From assembly GCA_963787185.1 (NCBI GenBank), contig CAWBCC010000021.1:124001-188000 (forward strand): a stretch of 64,000 bases of DNA. The letters run 5' to 3'. The stretch's first letter is position 1; the number at the start of each line of letters is the position of its first letter. This stretch comes from JAJXZP01 sp963787185. GTDB taxonomy: Bacteria; Spirochaetota; Spirochaetia; Treponematales; Rectinemataceae. The position numbers were made by a program, and so were the translations under genes. This document shows positions 51,413 to 60,224 of this stretch, piece after piece. The notes beneath the pieces are model-generated. The model saw only the letters and a list, made by a program, of their open reading frames with translations. It was not told the origin of the DNA and ran no database searches.

Positions 51413-52882
51413 TCAATTGCGGTAGCTGTCGCTGACCTTGAGCAGGACGATGAATCCCAGGCGCTGGCTTCCGGGCATCAGGCGATTGTTCATGACCTCG
51501 CTGTTGTCCGGCCCGAAGACCATGGGCATCCCGATCTGGATGGTGGTGAGGGCGGCCACGTTGAGCTGGATGAAGGGCGCGACCAGGCATGAGCCGTCCG
51601 ACCAGTTCTCCTGCCAGAGCAGGTTGAGCCCCACGTTCGAATCGCCGAGTTGGTCGAACTTCAGCGTCACGGCCGAGTTGTGCCCCCCCGGACCGGTCTC
51701 GTCGTCGAGCCAGGAAGTGTAGGTGGAGCCGTCGCGCTCGCCGTTGTAGGAGTACTCGGCGTAGAACTTTATGCCCTCGTCGGACCAGGTGCGCCCGAGC
51801 CCCAGGACCGCCGAGGGATAGATGCGCTGGAGAGCTCCGCCCACGTAGAGGCCGCCCCCCGGGGGGACGTCCAGGCCTACGGAATTATAGAAGAGATGGA
51901 CCGGGAAGGCGACCACCGCCTCGGCGGAGAGGTCGAATCCCAAGAGGCTGGTCTTGGCGGTCAGGAGCCCGCGCGGGTGGAGCAGGTATTGCTCGAAGCC
52001 CGCCAAGGTCCAGGCGACGGGACCGGTCACGAGGTCGTAGGCCAGGCCGAATCCCATGTAGCGGGGATCGGGCGAGGAGTCGCTCGGAAAACCGTAGTTC
52101 ACCAGATCGGCCCTGCCGAGGAAGGTGAGACCATCGTTCCCGAAGGGAACGTAGGCCTTGAGCGAGACCGGATGGTCCTGTTCCGTGGTGTTGGTGATGA
52201 GGTTGGTCTTTTCCCAGATCGGCGTGAGGTTGTTCGTCCAGCCCGGAAGGCTCCGCGAGGGAAGATCGCCCAGTTGGAAGAACTGTGCGTTGCCCCAGGT
52301 GTAGTTGAAAACCCCCACGCGGAAGAAGACGCTGTTGAGGAAGGTGTAGTCCATGAACATTTCGGCTATCTGCAGGGAAGGCTGGTTCGCGCCGGCGGCC
52401 GGGGGAAAGTCGTACTCCATCGCGATGCGCAGGCGCATCTCGTCGGCGGGCCGGACCTCGACGCCGATGTTCGCCGAAAAGGAGGCTCCGCCCTCCGCGC
52501 CGAGGTACTCGGTGAGGTTGTTCGAGTCGGGGAACTCTTTGTAGCCGTAGGCGGCGTCCGCATAGAGATTCAGGGAACTGAAAAAATGGAGCTGCTCGTC
52601 CCCGGCCGAGGCCGCGCGGGCCGCCGCCGGGACCGTTGCCTTGGGGATGACGGCCCCCTGGTTGAAGAGGTTGTCGACATTGTCCGGCGATTCGGCCGGC
52701 GCCGGCGTCTGGCTCTGCGCCTGACCCGTGCCCTGAGTCGAGCCCGAGCTCTGGCTGCCGTCCGGACTCTGGCCGCCGCCCGGACTCTGGATGGCGCTCG
52801 CGCTCTGGGCCGCGAGGGCGCGCGGGCCGAGGCAGAGCGCGCAGAGGAGGGCGAGGGCCGCGAGGCGCTGCGGGCTACTCAC
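51413..52882 (-). CDS. Outer-membrane beta-barrel protein with low-complexity N-terminus
   Basis: 489 aa, GTG start at 52882 overlapping the LolA-like gene by 8 bp. Signal peptide (LAALALLCALCLGPRALAAQ), a Gln/Ser/Gly-rich disordered stretch of about 45 residues (SPGGGQSPDGSQSSGS), then a long barrel-like region with regular aromatic strands (LNLYADAAYGYKEF, IKFYAEYSYNGERDGS, VGLNLLWQENWSDGS, QRLGFIVLLKVSDSY). Family not recognised. Its place behind LolA-like and permease genes suggests it is a client or an outer-membrane partner. Confidence 0.75.
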   Translation of the reverse strand: MSSPQRLAALALLCALCLGPRALAAQSASAIQSPGGGQSPDGSQSSGSTQGTGQAQSQTPAPAESPDNVDNLFNQGAVIPKATVPAAARAASAGDEQLHFFSSLNLYADAAYGYKEFPDSNNLTEYLGAEGGASFSANIGVEVRPADEMRLRIAMEYDFPPAAGANQPSLQIAEMFMDYTFLNSVFFRVGVFNYTWGNAQFFQLGDLPSRSLPGWTNNLTPIWEKTNLITNTTEQDHPVSLKAYVPFGNDGLTFLGRADLVNYGFPSDSSPDPRYMGFGLAYDLVTGPVAWTLAGFEQYLLHPRGLLTAKTSLLGFDLSAEAVVAFPVHLFYNSVGLDVPPGGGLYVGGALQRIYPSAVLGLGRTWSDEGIKFYAEYSYNGERDGSTYTSWLDDETGPGGHNSAVTLKFDQLGDSNVGLNLLWQENWSDGSCLVAPFIQLNVAALTTIQIGMPMVFGPDNSEVMNNRLMPGSQRLGFIVLLKVSDSYRN

Positions 52883-53675
52883 TCAGCTTTTCCAGCCAGG
52901 CCTTGGTGAAGGTCGCGTTGGGCAGCCGCTCGAGCGAGGGCCGCGAGATGGTATAGATGGTGCGCTCCTTTTCGAACACTCCGTCGATGACCGCGCCCTT
53001 GAGCTCGTCGACTATGACCACGGTCTGGGGCACGAAGTGCTCGCCCACCTTCTGGTATACCGGGAAGGCCGAGGTGCGGACGTGCTGCCCCGAGTAGCTG
53101 TAATCCTCGGTCTTGCGCGGGAGGCCGTCCTGGCTGATCCATATCTTCATCTTCGGGAAGGTGATGTCGTCGCTTTTCGCGTCGAGATCCAGGACGGTGC
53201 AGTCGTACTGGCCGAGCTTCTCGTGGGTTTCGCCCGTCACATTGTAGTCACCGGCGAGATTCGAGCGCGTGAAGTCCGAGTTGCGGGCGTTCATGTTCTG
53301 GAAACGGTCCTTGGCGCTCGTGAAGGTGAAGCGCCGGGAGACGGGGTCGTAGTACCAGAGATTCTTGCCGGTCTTGAGATAGCCCTTGCCCTTGTCTTCG
53401 ATGGGCAGAAGCATGACGATGAGGTAGGTGTTCTCGCTGTCGCGGCGGAAAACCATGGCCTGCTTGGTGCTCTGGCCCTGTCCGGGCGTTTCCTGGACGA
53501 AGGTGTATTCGGCGGAAAAGTCGGAGTCCGGGAAGGTGACGAGCGAATCGGCCTTCCTGAGAAGGCGGACGGGGTCGGGTGCCGCGCTCTGGGCCCGGAG
53601 CGCCGGGAGCGCGGCCAGCGCCATGAGGGCATACACACAAAAGCGGCGCAGACTCGCGCGCCTGTCGATCCGCAT
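52875..53675 (-). CDS. LolA-like outer-membrane lipoprotein-sorting protein
   Basis: 266 aa with signal peptide (FCVYALMALAALPALRAQS). The mature part matches the LolA-like family next to FtsX-type permeases: DPVRLLRKADSLVTFPDSDF, MVFRRDSENTYLIVML, GKNLWYYDPVSRRFTFTSAKDRFQ, then NARNSDFTRSNLAGDY and MKIWISQDGLPRKTEDYSYSG. Clearly a paralogue of 30137-30907 but nearer the family consensus. AAAGGAGTCGAC precedes the ATG. Downstream of two permeases (13-bp gap). Confidence 0.88.
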   Translation of the reverse strand: MRIDRRASLRRFCVYALMALAALPALRAQSAAPDPVRLLRKADSLVTFPDSDFSAEYTFVQETPGQGQSTKQAMVFRRDSENTYLIVMLLPIEDKGKGYLKTGKNLWYYDPVSRRFTFTSAKDRFQNMNARNSDFTRSNLAGDYNVTGETHEKLGQYDCTVLDLDAKSDDITFPKMKIWISQDGLPRKTEDYSYSGQHVRTSAFPVYQKVGEHFVPQTVVIVDELKGAVIDGVFEKERTIYTISRPSLERLPNATFTKAWLEKLSE

Positions 53676-53687
53676 GTCGACTCCTTT

Positions 53688-54974
53688 CTATTCCGAGCCC
53701 AGGGCCACTACGGGCTCGATGGCCTGGGCGGCGCGGGCCGGACTCCATGCGCCCAACAGAGTGACGAGCGCTATGAGGGCCGCATCGAGCCAGATGGTGT
53801 CGAGATTCATCACCCAGCTCAGACGGCCCCTGTCCAGAAATATATCGAAACCGGCGACTCCGTTCAGTCGGAACGAAGCCAGCAGCTCCAGCGCGCCGAG
53901 ACTCACGGCGAGTCCGGCCGCTACGCTGCATACGGCCAGGAAAAACGCTTCGACCAGGACGAGGTTACGCACCTGGGACCTCTGCATCCCGACGGCGCGC
54001 ATGGTGCCTATCTCCCGCGTCCTCTCGTAGATGATGACGCGGTACAGGTTGACTATGCCGGCCACGACCACCACGAAGAGGAGGACGAGAATCGCGTAGC
54101 TCACCAGGACGAGCGCGTCGATCATGGTCTTGATTTCGGACATGAAACCGAGCGTGGTCAGGGTGCCGTAGCGTATGCCCTGATAGTCGGCGGATCTGGC
54201 GGCGTCGTAGTCGCTCTGGTTGCGCATGGGCGGAAAGACGGGCACGAGACCGGCCATCGCCTTGAGCACGCGGGAAGCGACCTCGTCGGCCTTCCGGTAA
54301 TCGTCGAGGTAGAGTCCGATCATGTCCGACTCGCCGGCGGGACGGCCGAGCAGGGTGTTCAGGACGCCCCTGTCCACGTAGACGGTGTAGTAGCCGAAGA
54401 TGCTCGCCTCGCGGAAGATCGCCTTGACGAGGAAAGTCCCCGTGTTTATGGCCCCGCCGTCGCGGGTCACCTGGAGCGTCACCTTGTCGCCCACGCGGGC
54501 GCCGGTGCGCCTGGCCGTCACGTCCGATATGAGGATGCCCGCGGGGTCGGCCATGCCCTCGGGATCGCCCGAGATGAACTCCATGCCGCGGATCGCGGGA
54601 CCCTCCACGGCCCAGTCCATGCCTATGACCCGGCGCATGCCCACGGACTCGCCGTTGAAGAACACGATGCCGTCGTTGCCGTAGAGGACCCGGCGCGCGA
54701 CGATCCGGGGACGGACGCCGGAGCGCGCGACGGCTTCGAGAATGGAAGCCTCGTCGCCTATCACGGCCAGACCGGGCGTCTTTTGGTAGCCGAGGATCAT
54801 GACGTGCCCGCCGTAGTAGCGGGCGCCGCGGATGTTGATCTGGTTGGTGACTCCGCCGATGAGGCCCTGGAGCACGGTGATCACGAAGAAACCGCCCGCG
54901 ATGGCCAGGCCCAGGAGAAGGAAGCGGCGGCCGTTCCGGACGAAGTTCCGGTAAGCTATCAGGATCGTCGTCAT
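53688..54974 (-). CDS. FtsX/LolC-E-type ABC permease
   Basis: 428 aa: ILIAYRNFVRNGRRFLLLGLAIAGGFF (TM1), periplasmic MacB-like domain, then TMs with YAILVLLFVVVVAGIVNLYR and the coupling stretch YERTREIGTMRAVGMQRSQ, and a C-terminus ending SPARAAQAIEPVVALGSE. Follows the next permease after 7 bp. No ATPase gene is adjacent, so an ATPase from elsewhere (perhaps 32224-32907) is needed. Confidence 0.92.
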   Translation of the reverse strand: MTTILIAYRNFVRNGRRFLLLGLAIAGGFFVITVLQGLIGGVTNQINIRGARYYGGHVMILGYQKTPGLAVIGDEASILEAVARSGVRPRIVARRVLYGNDGIVFFNGESVGMRRVIGMDWAVEGPAIRGMEFISGDPEGMADPAGILISDVTARRTGARVGDKVTLQVTRDGGAINTGTFLVKAIFREASIFGYYTVYVDRGVLNTLLGRPAGESDMIGLYLDDYRKADEVASRVLKAMAGLVPVFPPMRNQSDYDAARSADYQGIRYGTLTTLGFMSEIKTMIDALVLVSYAILVLLFVVVVAGIVNLYRVIIYERTREIGTMRAVGMQRSQVRNLVLVEAFFLAVCSVAAGLAVSLGALELLASFRLNGVAGFDIFLDRGRLSWVMNLDTIWLDAALIALVTLLGAWSPARAAQAIEPVVALGSE

Positions 54975-54981
54975 CTCGACC

Positions 54982-56478
54982 TCAGACCTTCTGGATGGCG
55001 CGGACCGGCTGGATGCCGAGGGCCAGACGCACCGGATAGATCCAGGCCACGGCGCCGAGCGCCACGGCCGCGACGAAGGATTCGACCATGTTCGCGGCGG
55101 AGCGCAGGGGGTGCAGGGAGGAGCCGCCGAAGAGCAGCACGAGGATCTGGTTCGAGAAGTGCAGCGGAAGCCTGTCCATGGCGGACACGAGGGCCGAGCC
55201 GAGCACGACTCCGGCCAGGCCCGCCGCCGCCGCGAGACTGAGGGTCTCGACCACGAAGAGGCCGCGGACGAATCCGCGCTGGGCCCCGATCGCCCTCATG
55301 GTGCCGATCTCCGCCGTCCGCTCGAAAACCGACATGACCAGGGAGTTCATGGTGAGGAGCAGCACGACGGCCGCGATCATGCCTACGCCTATATAGAAGA
55401 CGATCTGCATGACGAAGACGTAGACCGCCACGGCTCCGGCGGTGCCGCGCCAGTCCCTCACCTGGGCCGAAGCGTCCACGGCGGCCAGATCGGAGCGGAC
55501 GGCGTCGGCCACCGCGCCGTGGTCGCCCTTCGTCCTCACGAGGATGAAGTGCCAGGCCCCGTCGTGGCCCAGCACCGTGGGCGGGGCCGCCTGGGCGCGC
55601 ACCTCGCTGAATATTTTCCGCAGATCGTTCACGCTGACCGGCCCGGAGCCCTGGGAGGCCGGGCCGGAGTCGGCGGCGAGCGCGGCGGGAGGCGTGGCCG
55701 AAAACAGAGAATTGATGTCCCCGCCGCCCGCGGCCATGGCGTCGAGGGCCGGGTTGGCCCCTCCCTGAGAGGGGCTCTCGTCGATCTGGGAGTAGCCGCA
55801 GAGCTCCCTCATGAGGCGACCGTCCGTCACGACGACGCGGGCCAGGGAGGCATTGCTCGGCTGATACCTCAGCACCCCCACCAGGGCCGCGTCCCGGATG
55901 GCGAAGGTCTGGTTCCTGAAAAGCGAGAGCTGGATTCTGTCGCCGAGCGCCACGGGCTTGCCCTGCGCCTTCTCGATTTCCTTGGCCCGCTCCTCGGTGA
56001 TCACCACCCAATCCGAGTTGCCGCTCGCCGGCGGACCGCCCAGGACGAAGTCCAGATTGGTGAATAGGCGGAAGTACTCGCCTGCCATGACGCCCAGGCC
56101 CAGTCCCGGGCTCCGGGCCCCGCCCGCCTCGACCAGGAGGGGGGAGGAAAGCACATAGGCCAGAGAGGCGACCCCCGGAAGCTTTTCGACGCTCTTGCCG
56201 ATGAGGGCGGCGTTGATGATGACCGGCTCGGATTCGTACTCTCCTATGACCGGGATGTCCGGCCCGAAAAGGCTGAACGACTGCTCGCTCTTCGCGCTGA
56301 TGGAGAGGTCGCCCGTGAACTGCTCCGAGAAGGTGCGCTTGATGCCGCCGATGGAACTCTCGAGCACGGCGTTTCCCACGAAGAATATGGCCACGCCCAC
56401 GGCGATGAGAGCGCCGATGACCAGATTCTTGCGCCACCGGCGAGCGATGTTCCGGAAGGCGATGCGGAGTAGTATCAT
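54982..56478 (-). CDS. FtsX/LolC-E-type ABC permease, larger partner
   Basis: 498 aa: RIAFRNIARRWRKNLVIGALIAVGVAIFF (basic start and TM1), a large periplasmic domain with a Ser/Ala/Gly-rich insertion of about 50 residues (around PPAALAADSGPASQGSGPVS), then GVGMIAAVVLLLTMNSLVMS with coupling stretch FERTAEIGTMRAIGAQRG and a C-terminal helix pair. First gene of the four-gene minus-strand module permease-permease-LolA-like-barrel. Divergent from a winged-helix gene with a 382-bp intergenic region. Confidence 0.92.
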   Translation of the reverse strand: MILLRIAFRNIARRWRKNLVIGALIAVGVAIFFVGNAVLESSIGGIKRTFSEQFTGDLSISAKSEQSFSLFGPDIPVIGEYESEPVIINAALIGKSVEKLPGVASLAYVLSSPLLVEAGGARSPGLGLGVMAGEYFRLFTNLDFVLGGPPASGNSDWVVITEERAKEIEKAQGKPVALGDRIQLSLFRNQTFAIRDAALVGVLRYQPSNASLARVVVTDGRLMRELCGYSQIDESPSQGGANPALDAMAAGGGDINSLFSATPPAALAADSGPASQGSGPVSVNDLRKIFSEVRAQAAPPTVLGHDGAWHFILVRTKGDHGAVADAVRSDLAAVDASAQVRDWRGTAGAVAVYVFVMQIVFYIGVGMIAAVVLLLTMNSLVMSVFERTAEIGTMRAIGAQRGFVRGLFVVETLSLAAAAGLAGVVLGSALVSAMDRLPLHFSNQILVLLFGGSSLHPLRSAANMVESFVAAVALGAVAWIYPVRLALGIQPVRAIQKV

Positions 56479-56595
56479 GGGTAGCTCCGCCTACTGTACT
56501 CTCCCATCGGGCGTTTCGGGAAGCCCCGCGGTGGGTGAGTGGCCGGGAGGCCGGGGCGGCCGAGCGGTCGCCGACGGATATTCGCGGTCTTCGTA

Positions 56596-56642
56596 TTGCA
56601 AGCGCGAAAGGAGTGTGCTAGGTTATTGTTCATCGATTGAAC
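56596..56642 (+). promoter_or_regulatory. Promoter with inverted repeat at its start site
   Basis: TTGCAA (56596-56601), 17-nt spacer, TAGGTT (56619-56624), followed by GTTCA-TCGAT-TGAAC (56628-56642), an inverted repeat centred just where transcription would begin. It could drive the winged-helix gene 220 bp downstream, leaving a long GC-rich leader. I see nothing else definite in 56479-56860. Confidence 0.4.
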
Positions 56643-56860
56643 GTTCCTGGCCCGGGGCGGGGCACGCGCCTCGCGGGCGGCCGGGATCGCGCAATCGCGA
56701 CACAAAGCCTGTCGCTGCGGAGAGCGTGTTGCGGCCGCCTCCATATGCGCCCGCCGCCATCGCCCCGGAACGATCCGCCCTCCACGGAGCGCGGACGACT
56801 TCCTCTGCATCGAGGCGATGGCCGGGCGCGCAGAGCGCCGCCGCACCCCACCCACACAAT

Positions 56861-57409
56861 ATGGATCACAGTTACACGGAATTGAGCGTCCTCCAGTCGA
56901 TCTACGAAGCCGAGCTCGGCTCGTCGAAGCTCACCCAGAGGGATGTCGCGCGCAGCGCCAGTCTGTCCCTGGGCATGGCCAACGCCCTCCTCAGGCGTCT
57001 GGCCGAGCGGGGCTGGGTCAAGCTCACCAGGGCCTCGACCCGCAGTGTGTCCTACGCCCTCACCCCCGAAGGAGTCAAGGAGATAGCCCGCCGCACCGCG
57101 AGATTCTTCCGCCGCGCGGCCCAGAACGCCGACCTCTACCGGGAAAGGCTCGAGGAGTTCCTCGTGGCCACCAAGCAGGCCGGCGCATCGACCGTCGTGC
57201 TCGCCGGCGAAAGCGAGCTGGACTTCATCCTCGAATACCTCTGCGAGCGCCACGGCATGGTCTTCGTCAAGAGCGCCGATCCGGATCGCGCGCGCGCCCT
57301 CGCCAGACGAGCGGGCGTGAAACTCGTCCTCTCCGAGCTTTCGGGCGACGGACAGGGAGACGGCCGCGAAATCCATCTGGCCGACCTCCTCGCGAGCGTC
57401 GAAGGCTGA
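56861..57409 (+). CDS. Winged-helix regulator (MarR-like N-terminal domain)
   Basis: 182 aa. The first 75 residues are a winged helix (LTQRDVARSASLSLGMANALLRRLAERGWVK split as helix-turn-helix, then RASTRSVSYALTPEGVKEIA as wing); a helical segment (FFRRAAQNADLYRERLEEFL) links to a C-terminal alpha/beta part (ASTVVLAGESELDFILEYLC). Similar proteins occur near polysaccharide or lipid genes. No Shine-Dalgarno sequence precedes the ATG, so the start is not certain. It may regulate the divergent permease module or the sugar genes downstream. Confidence 0.75.
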   Translation: MDHSYTELSVLQSIYEAELGSSKLTQRDVARSASLSLGMANALLRRLAERGWVKLTRASTRSVSYALTPEGVKEIARRTARFFRRAAQNADLYRERLEEFLVATKQAGASTVVLAGESELDFILEYLCERHGMVFVKSADPDRARALARRAGVKLVLSELSGDGQGDGREIHLADLLASVEG

Positions 57410-57439
57410 ATGTGAATGGCCGATCACGGTCGCCCGCCG

Positions 57440-57836
57440 AGGAACAGAGGCCAAGAGAGACTGGGGAGAGACGCAAAGGGGAGAGGGGAGAGTGGGGGAA
57501 GAGCAAAGACGCAGAGGGGAGAATAGGGAGAGTGGGAGAGACGCAAAGACGCAGAGGGGAGAATAGGGAGAGTGGGGGGAAAGACGCAGAGGGGAGAGGG
57601 GAGAGTGGGGGGAGAGACGCAAAGGCGCAGAGGGGAGAGTGGGAGAGTGGGGAGAGACGCTAAGGCGCAGAGGGGAGAGGGGAGAGTGGGGGGAGAGACG
57701 CAAAGGCGCAGAGGGGAGAGTGGGAGAGTGGGGAGAGACGCTAAGGCGCAGAGGGGAGAATGGGAGAGTGGGGGAAGACGCTAAGGCGCAGAGGGGAGAA
57801 TGGGAAGGGAAGAGTGGGGAGGCGCAGAGGGGAAAA
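57440..57836 (+). repeat. GA-rich degenerate tandem repeat array, upstream block
   Basis: About ten imperfect units built from GAGAGACGC(A/T)AAGGCGCAGAGG plus GGGAGAGTGGG. Several longer blocks repeat almost exactly (for example the stretch around 57600-57660 again at 57690-57750). Nearly all purine on the plus strand. No convincing gene lies in it; its long open frames are products of the repetition. Confidence 0.85.
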
Positions 57837-57952
57837 AGAATGAGCGGGGTTTGGAGGGGAGAGAAGTATGCAGCGATAATTCCCTTCGCCCATGCCTTTC
57901 TTGAGGGGAAGGAGCGCAGAGCAGGCAAAGATCGACCGGTACGAGGGAGAAA

Positions 57953-58339
57953 ATGGATGAGAACGAACTGTCCAATCGCGTGATCGGGGCGGCCATCGAA
58001 GTGCATCGCCATCTTGGCCCCGGCATGCTCGAATCGGCGTATCGCGATTGTCTATTCTACGAGCTGAGTCTTCAGGGACTTCATATCGAACGGGAAAAAG
58101 TTTTACCGTTGAACTACAAGGGTATGCTTGTCGGGGCCGGATACCGGCTTGATTTGATAATAGAAGGCACAATAATAGCCGAATTGAAATCCGTTCGGCA
58201 GATCCACGCAGTTCACGAAGCGCAACTGCTGACTTATCTAAGATTGTCAGGAATGAAACTTGGTCTGTTGCTCAATTTCTATGTGCCGGTCATGAAACAA
58301 GGGATCAGAAGAGTCGTCAACAACCTTGAAGTCGGATGA
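57953..58339 (+). CDS. GxxExxY family protein (PD-(D/E)XK-like)
   Basis: 128 aa with the naming motif in HLGPGMLESAYRDCL (G-M-L-E-S-A-Y), preceded by ELSNRVIGAAIEVHR, and a nuclease-like core RLDLIIEGTIIAELKSV (Asp, Glu-x-Lys). GAGGGAGAAA before the ATG. The family is small, widespread and sporadic, of unknown function, with a fold related to restriction-type nucleases. Its base composition is lower in GC than the neighbours (codons such as AAA, ATA, TTA, AAT), a sign of transfer. It lies between two arrays of the same GA-rich repeat. Confidence 0.9.
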   Translation: MDENELSNRVIGAAIEVHRHLGPGMLESAYRDCLFYELSLQGLHIEREKVLPLNYKGMLVGAGYRLDLIIEGTIIAELKSVRQIHAVHEAQLLTYLRLSGMKLGLLLNFYVPVMKQGIRRVVNNLEVG

Positions 58340-58349
58340 CGGCTTTCTT

Positions 58350-58680
58350 AAGGGAGAGTGGGAGAGAGACGCTAAGTCGCAAAGGGAGAAAGGGTGAGTG
58401 GGGAGAGAGACGCTAAGTCGCAAAGGGAGAAAGGGTGAGTGGGGGGAAAGACGCTAAGGCGCAAAGGGGGGAAAGGGAGAGTGGGGGGAGAGACGCTAAG
58501 GCGCAAAGGGGGGAAAGGGAGAGTGGGGGGGAAAGACGCTAAGGCGCAGAGGGGAGAGGGGAGAGGGAAGAGGGAAGAGGGAGGGAGAGACGCTAAGGCG
58601 CAGAGGGGAGAGGGAAGAGTGGGGGGAGAGACGCAAAGGCGCAAAGGGGAGAGTGGAAAGGGAAGGCGGGGATTTGCGGT
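58350..58680 (+). repeat. GA-rich degenerate tandem repeat array, downstream block
   Basis: About eight units of GAGAGACGCTAAG(G/T)CGCAAAGGG with GGGAGAGTGGGG spacers, the same kind and orientation as the block upstream of the GxxExxY gene. Two early units (CTAAGTCGCAAAGGGAGAAA) are identical. No gene seen in it. Confidence 0.85.
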
Positions 58681-58789
58681 GGAGAGATTATACAGTGATA
58701 GCTTTTATTCCCTCATTTCCGTGCCGCTTTTCCGGTAGAGTAGAATTCATAGGCGAGTAAGAGATTAGGAAAGATTCCAATATCGCGCG

Positions 58790-58880
58790 GCGAGTCTTTG
58801 CGCCTCCGCGCCTTGTTGCCGATCTCTTTTTGGCCTTGAGATAAAGAAGGCTTGAAGAAAGACACGAAGGCGCTAAGGGA
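58790..58880. repeat. Inverted relics of the GA-rich repeat before the UDP-sugar dehydrogenase gene
   Basis: GTCTTTGCGCCTCCGCGCC (near 58793) and AAGACACGAAGGCGCTAAGG (near 58860) are the repeat unit in opposite orientations, able to pair across a loop of about 45 nt. They lie in the leader of the UDP-sugar dehydrogenase gene. The interval 58681-58789 shows no gene. Confidence 0.55.
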
Positions 58881-58901
58881 ACAGATGAAAGGAACATCCG
58901 T

Positions 58902-60224
58902 ATGAGCAGCATAGCCGTGGTGGGGACCGGATACGTGGGACTGGTGAGCGGGGCATGCCTGGCCGATTTCGGGAACAGCGTGGTCTGCGTGGACAACAAC
59001 GCGCGGAAGATCGAAGAGCTCAAGGCAGGGGGGATGCCCATCTACGAGCCGGGGCTCGAGGATGTGGTGGCGCGCAACGCGGCCGCGGGGCGGCTCGAGT
59101 TCGGCACCGACCTCGAGCCGGCGCTGCGGAAGAGCGAGGTGGTGTTCATAGCGGTGGGCACGCCGCCGGCCGACGACGGCAGCGCCGACCTCAGCTACGT
59201 CGAGGCCGTGGCGCGCGAGGTGGCGCGGACCATGGACGGCTACAAGGTGATCGTGGACAAGAGCACGGTGCCGGTGGGCACGGCGCGCAAGGTCCGCGGC
59301 TGGATGGCCGAGGAGCTGGCGGCGAGGGGCTCGCGGATCGAGTTCGACGTGGTGTCCAACCCCGAGTTCCTGCGCGAAGGCTCGGCCGTGCAGGACTTCA
59401 CGCATCCCGACCGCGTGGTGATAGGGGCGGAGAGCGAGCGCGCCCGCGCGATCATGAAGGACGTGTACCGCGCCCTGTACCTGAACGAGACCCCCTACAT
59501 CGAGACGAATCCCGAGACCGCCGAGATGATCAAGTACGCGTCGAACGCCTTCCTCGCGGTGAAGATCACCTTCATCAACGAGATCGCCAACCTTTGCGAG
59601 AAGGCCGGGGCCAACGTGCAGGACGTGGCCCGGGCCATGGGCCGCGACGGCAGGATCGGGGGCAAGTTTCTGCATGCCGGGCCGGGCTACGGCGGCTCCT
59701 GCTTTCCCAAGGACACTCAGGCCATGGCCCGCACGGGCAGGAATTTCGGCGAACCCCTGTCCATCGTCGAAGCGACCATAGAGGCGAACGAGCGGCAGAA
59801 GGCGCGCATGGTGCGCAAGATCGAAGAGGGCATGGGGGGAGTCCGGGGCAGGACCGTGGCGGTGCTGGGCCTGGCCTTCAAGCCCAACACCGACGACATG
59901 CGCGAGGCTCCGGCCATAACGGTGTGCGAGGCCCTGGCGGCCGCGGGAGCGAACCTCAGGGCCTGGGACCCCGCGGCCATGAAAGAGGCGGCCTGGAGGC
60001 TCGAGTCGGTGAAGGACCGCCTCGTCTTCGCCTCCGACGAGTACGACGCCCTCCGCGGCGCCGACGCCCTGGTCGTCATGACCGAGTGGAACCAGTTCCG
60101 CAATCTCGACCTCGACCGCGTCAAGGGACTCTTGAAATCGCCCAACTTCTTCGATCTGCGCAACATCTACAAGCGCTCCGACCTGGAGGCCAAGGGCTTC
60201 CGCTACTTCGGCGTGGGGCAGTGA
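58902..60224 (+). CDS. ugd: UDP-glucose 6-dehydrogenase
   Basis: Oxidises UDP-glucose twice to UDP-glucuronate, a precursor for surface polysaccharide. 440 aa: NAD-binding VVGTGYVGLVSGACLADFG, VFIAVGTPPADDGSADLSYV, STVPVGTARKV, NPEFLREGSAVQDF, NAFLAVKITFINEIANLCE, catalytic Cys in GPGYGGSCFPKDT, and the C-terminal domain GLAFKPNTDDMREAPA. GDP-mannose 6-dehydrogenase is the main alternative; the LREG and FPKDT forms favour UDP-glucose. AAAGGAAC precedes the ATG. First of three overlapping genes with gmd. Confidence 0.92.
   Translation: MSSIAVVGTGYVGLVSGACLADFGNSVVCVDNNARKIEELKAGGMPIYEPGLEDVVARNAAAGRLEFGTDLEPALRKSEVVFIAVGTPPADDGSADLSYVEAVAREVARTMDGYKVIVDKSTVPVGTARKVRGWMAEELAARGSRIEFDVVSNPEFLREGSAVQDFTHPDRVVIGAESERARAIMKDVYRALYLNETPYIETNPETAEMIKYASNAFLAVKITFINEIANLCEKAGANVQDVARAMGRDGRIGGKFLHAGPGYGGSCFPKDTQAMARTGRNFGEPLSIVEATIEANERQKARMVRKIEEGMGGVRGRTVAVLGLAFKPNTDDMREAPAITVCEALAAAGANLRAWDPAAMKEAAWRLESVKDRLVFASDEYDALRGADALVVMTEWNQFRNLDLDRVKGLLKSPNFFDLRNIYKRSDLEAKGFRYFGVGQ

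Noticed and set aside
52791..55241. An 816-codon plus-strand frame opposite the LolA-like and permease genes
   Set aside because: Composition (Asp/His/Val-rich) and full overlap with three well-supported genes show that it is an antisense artefact.
57482..57983. Small proteins encoded inside the GA-rich arrays (for example 57572-57784 and 57639-57983)
   Set aside because: They are translations of the repeat (GERRKGAEG-like) with no family resemblance and no proper ribosome binding sites.
57440..58680. CRISPR array
   Set aside because: Repeats are GA-rich, of irregular length and without unique spacers, and no cas genes are present.
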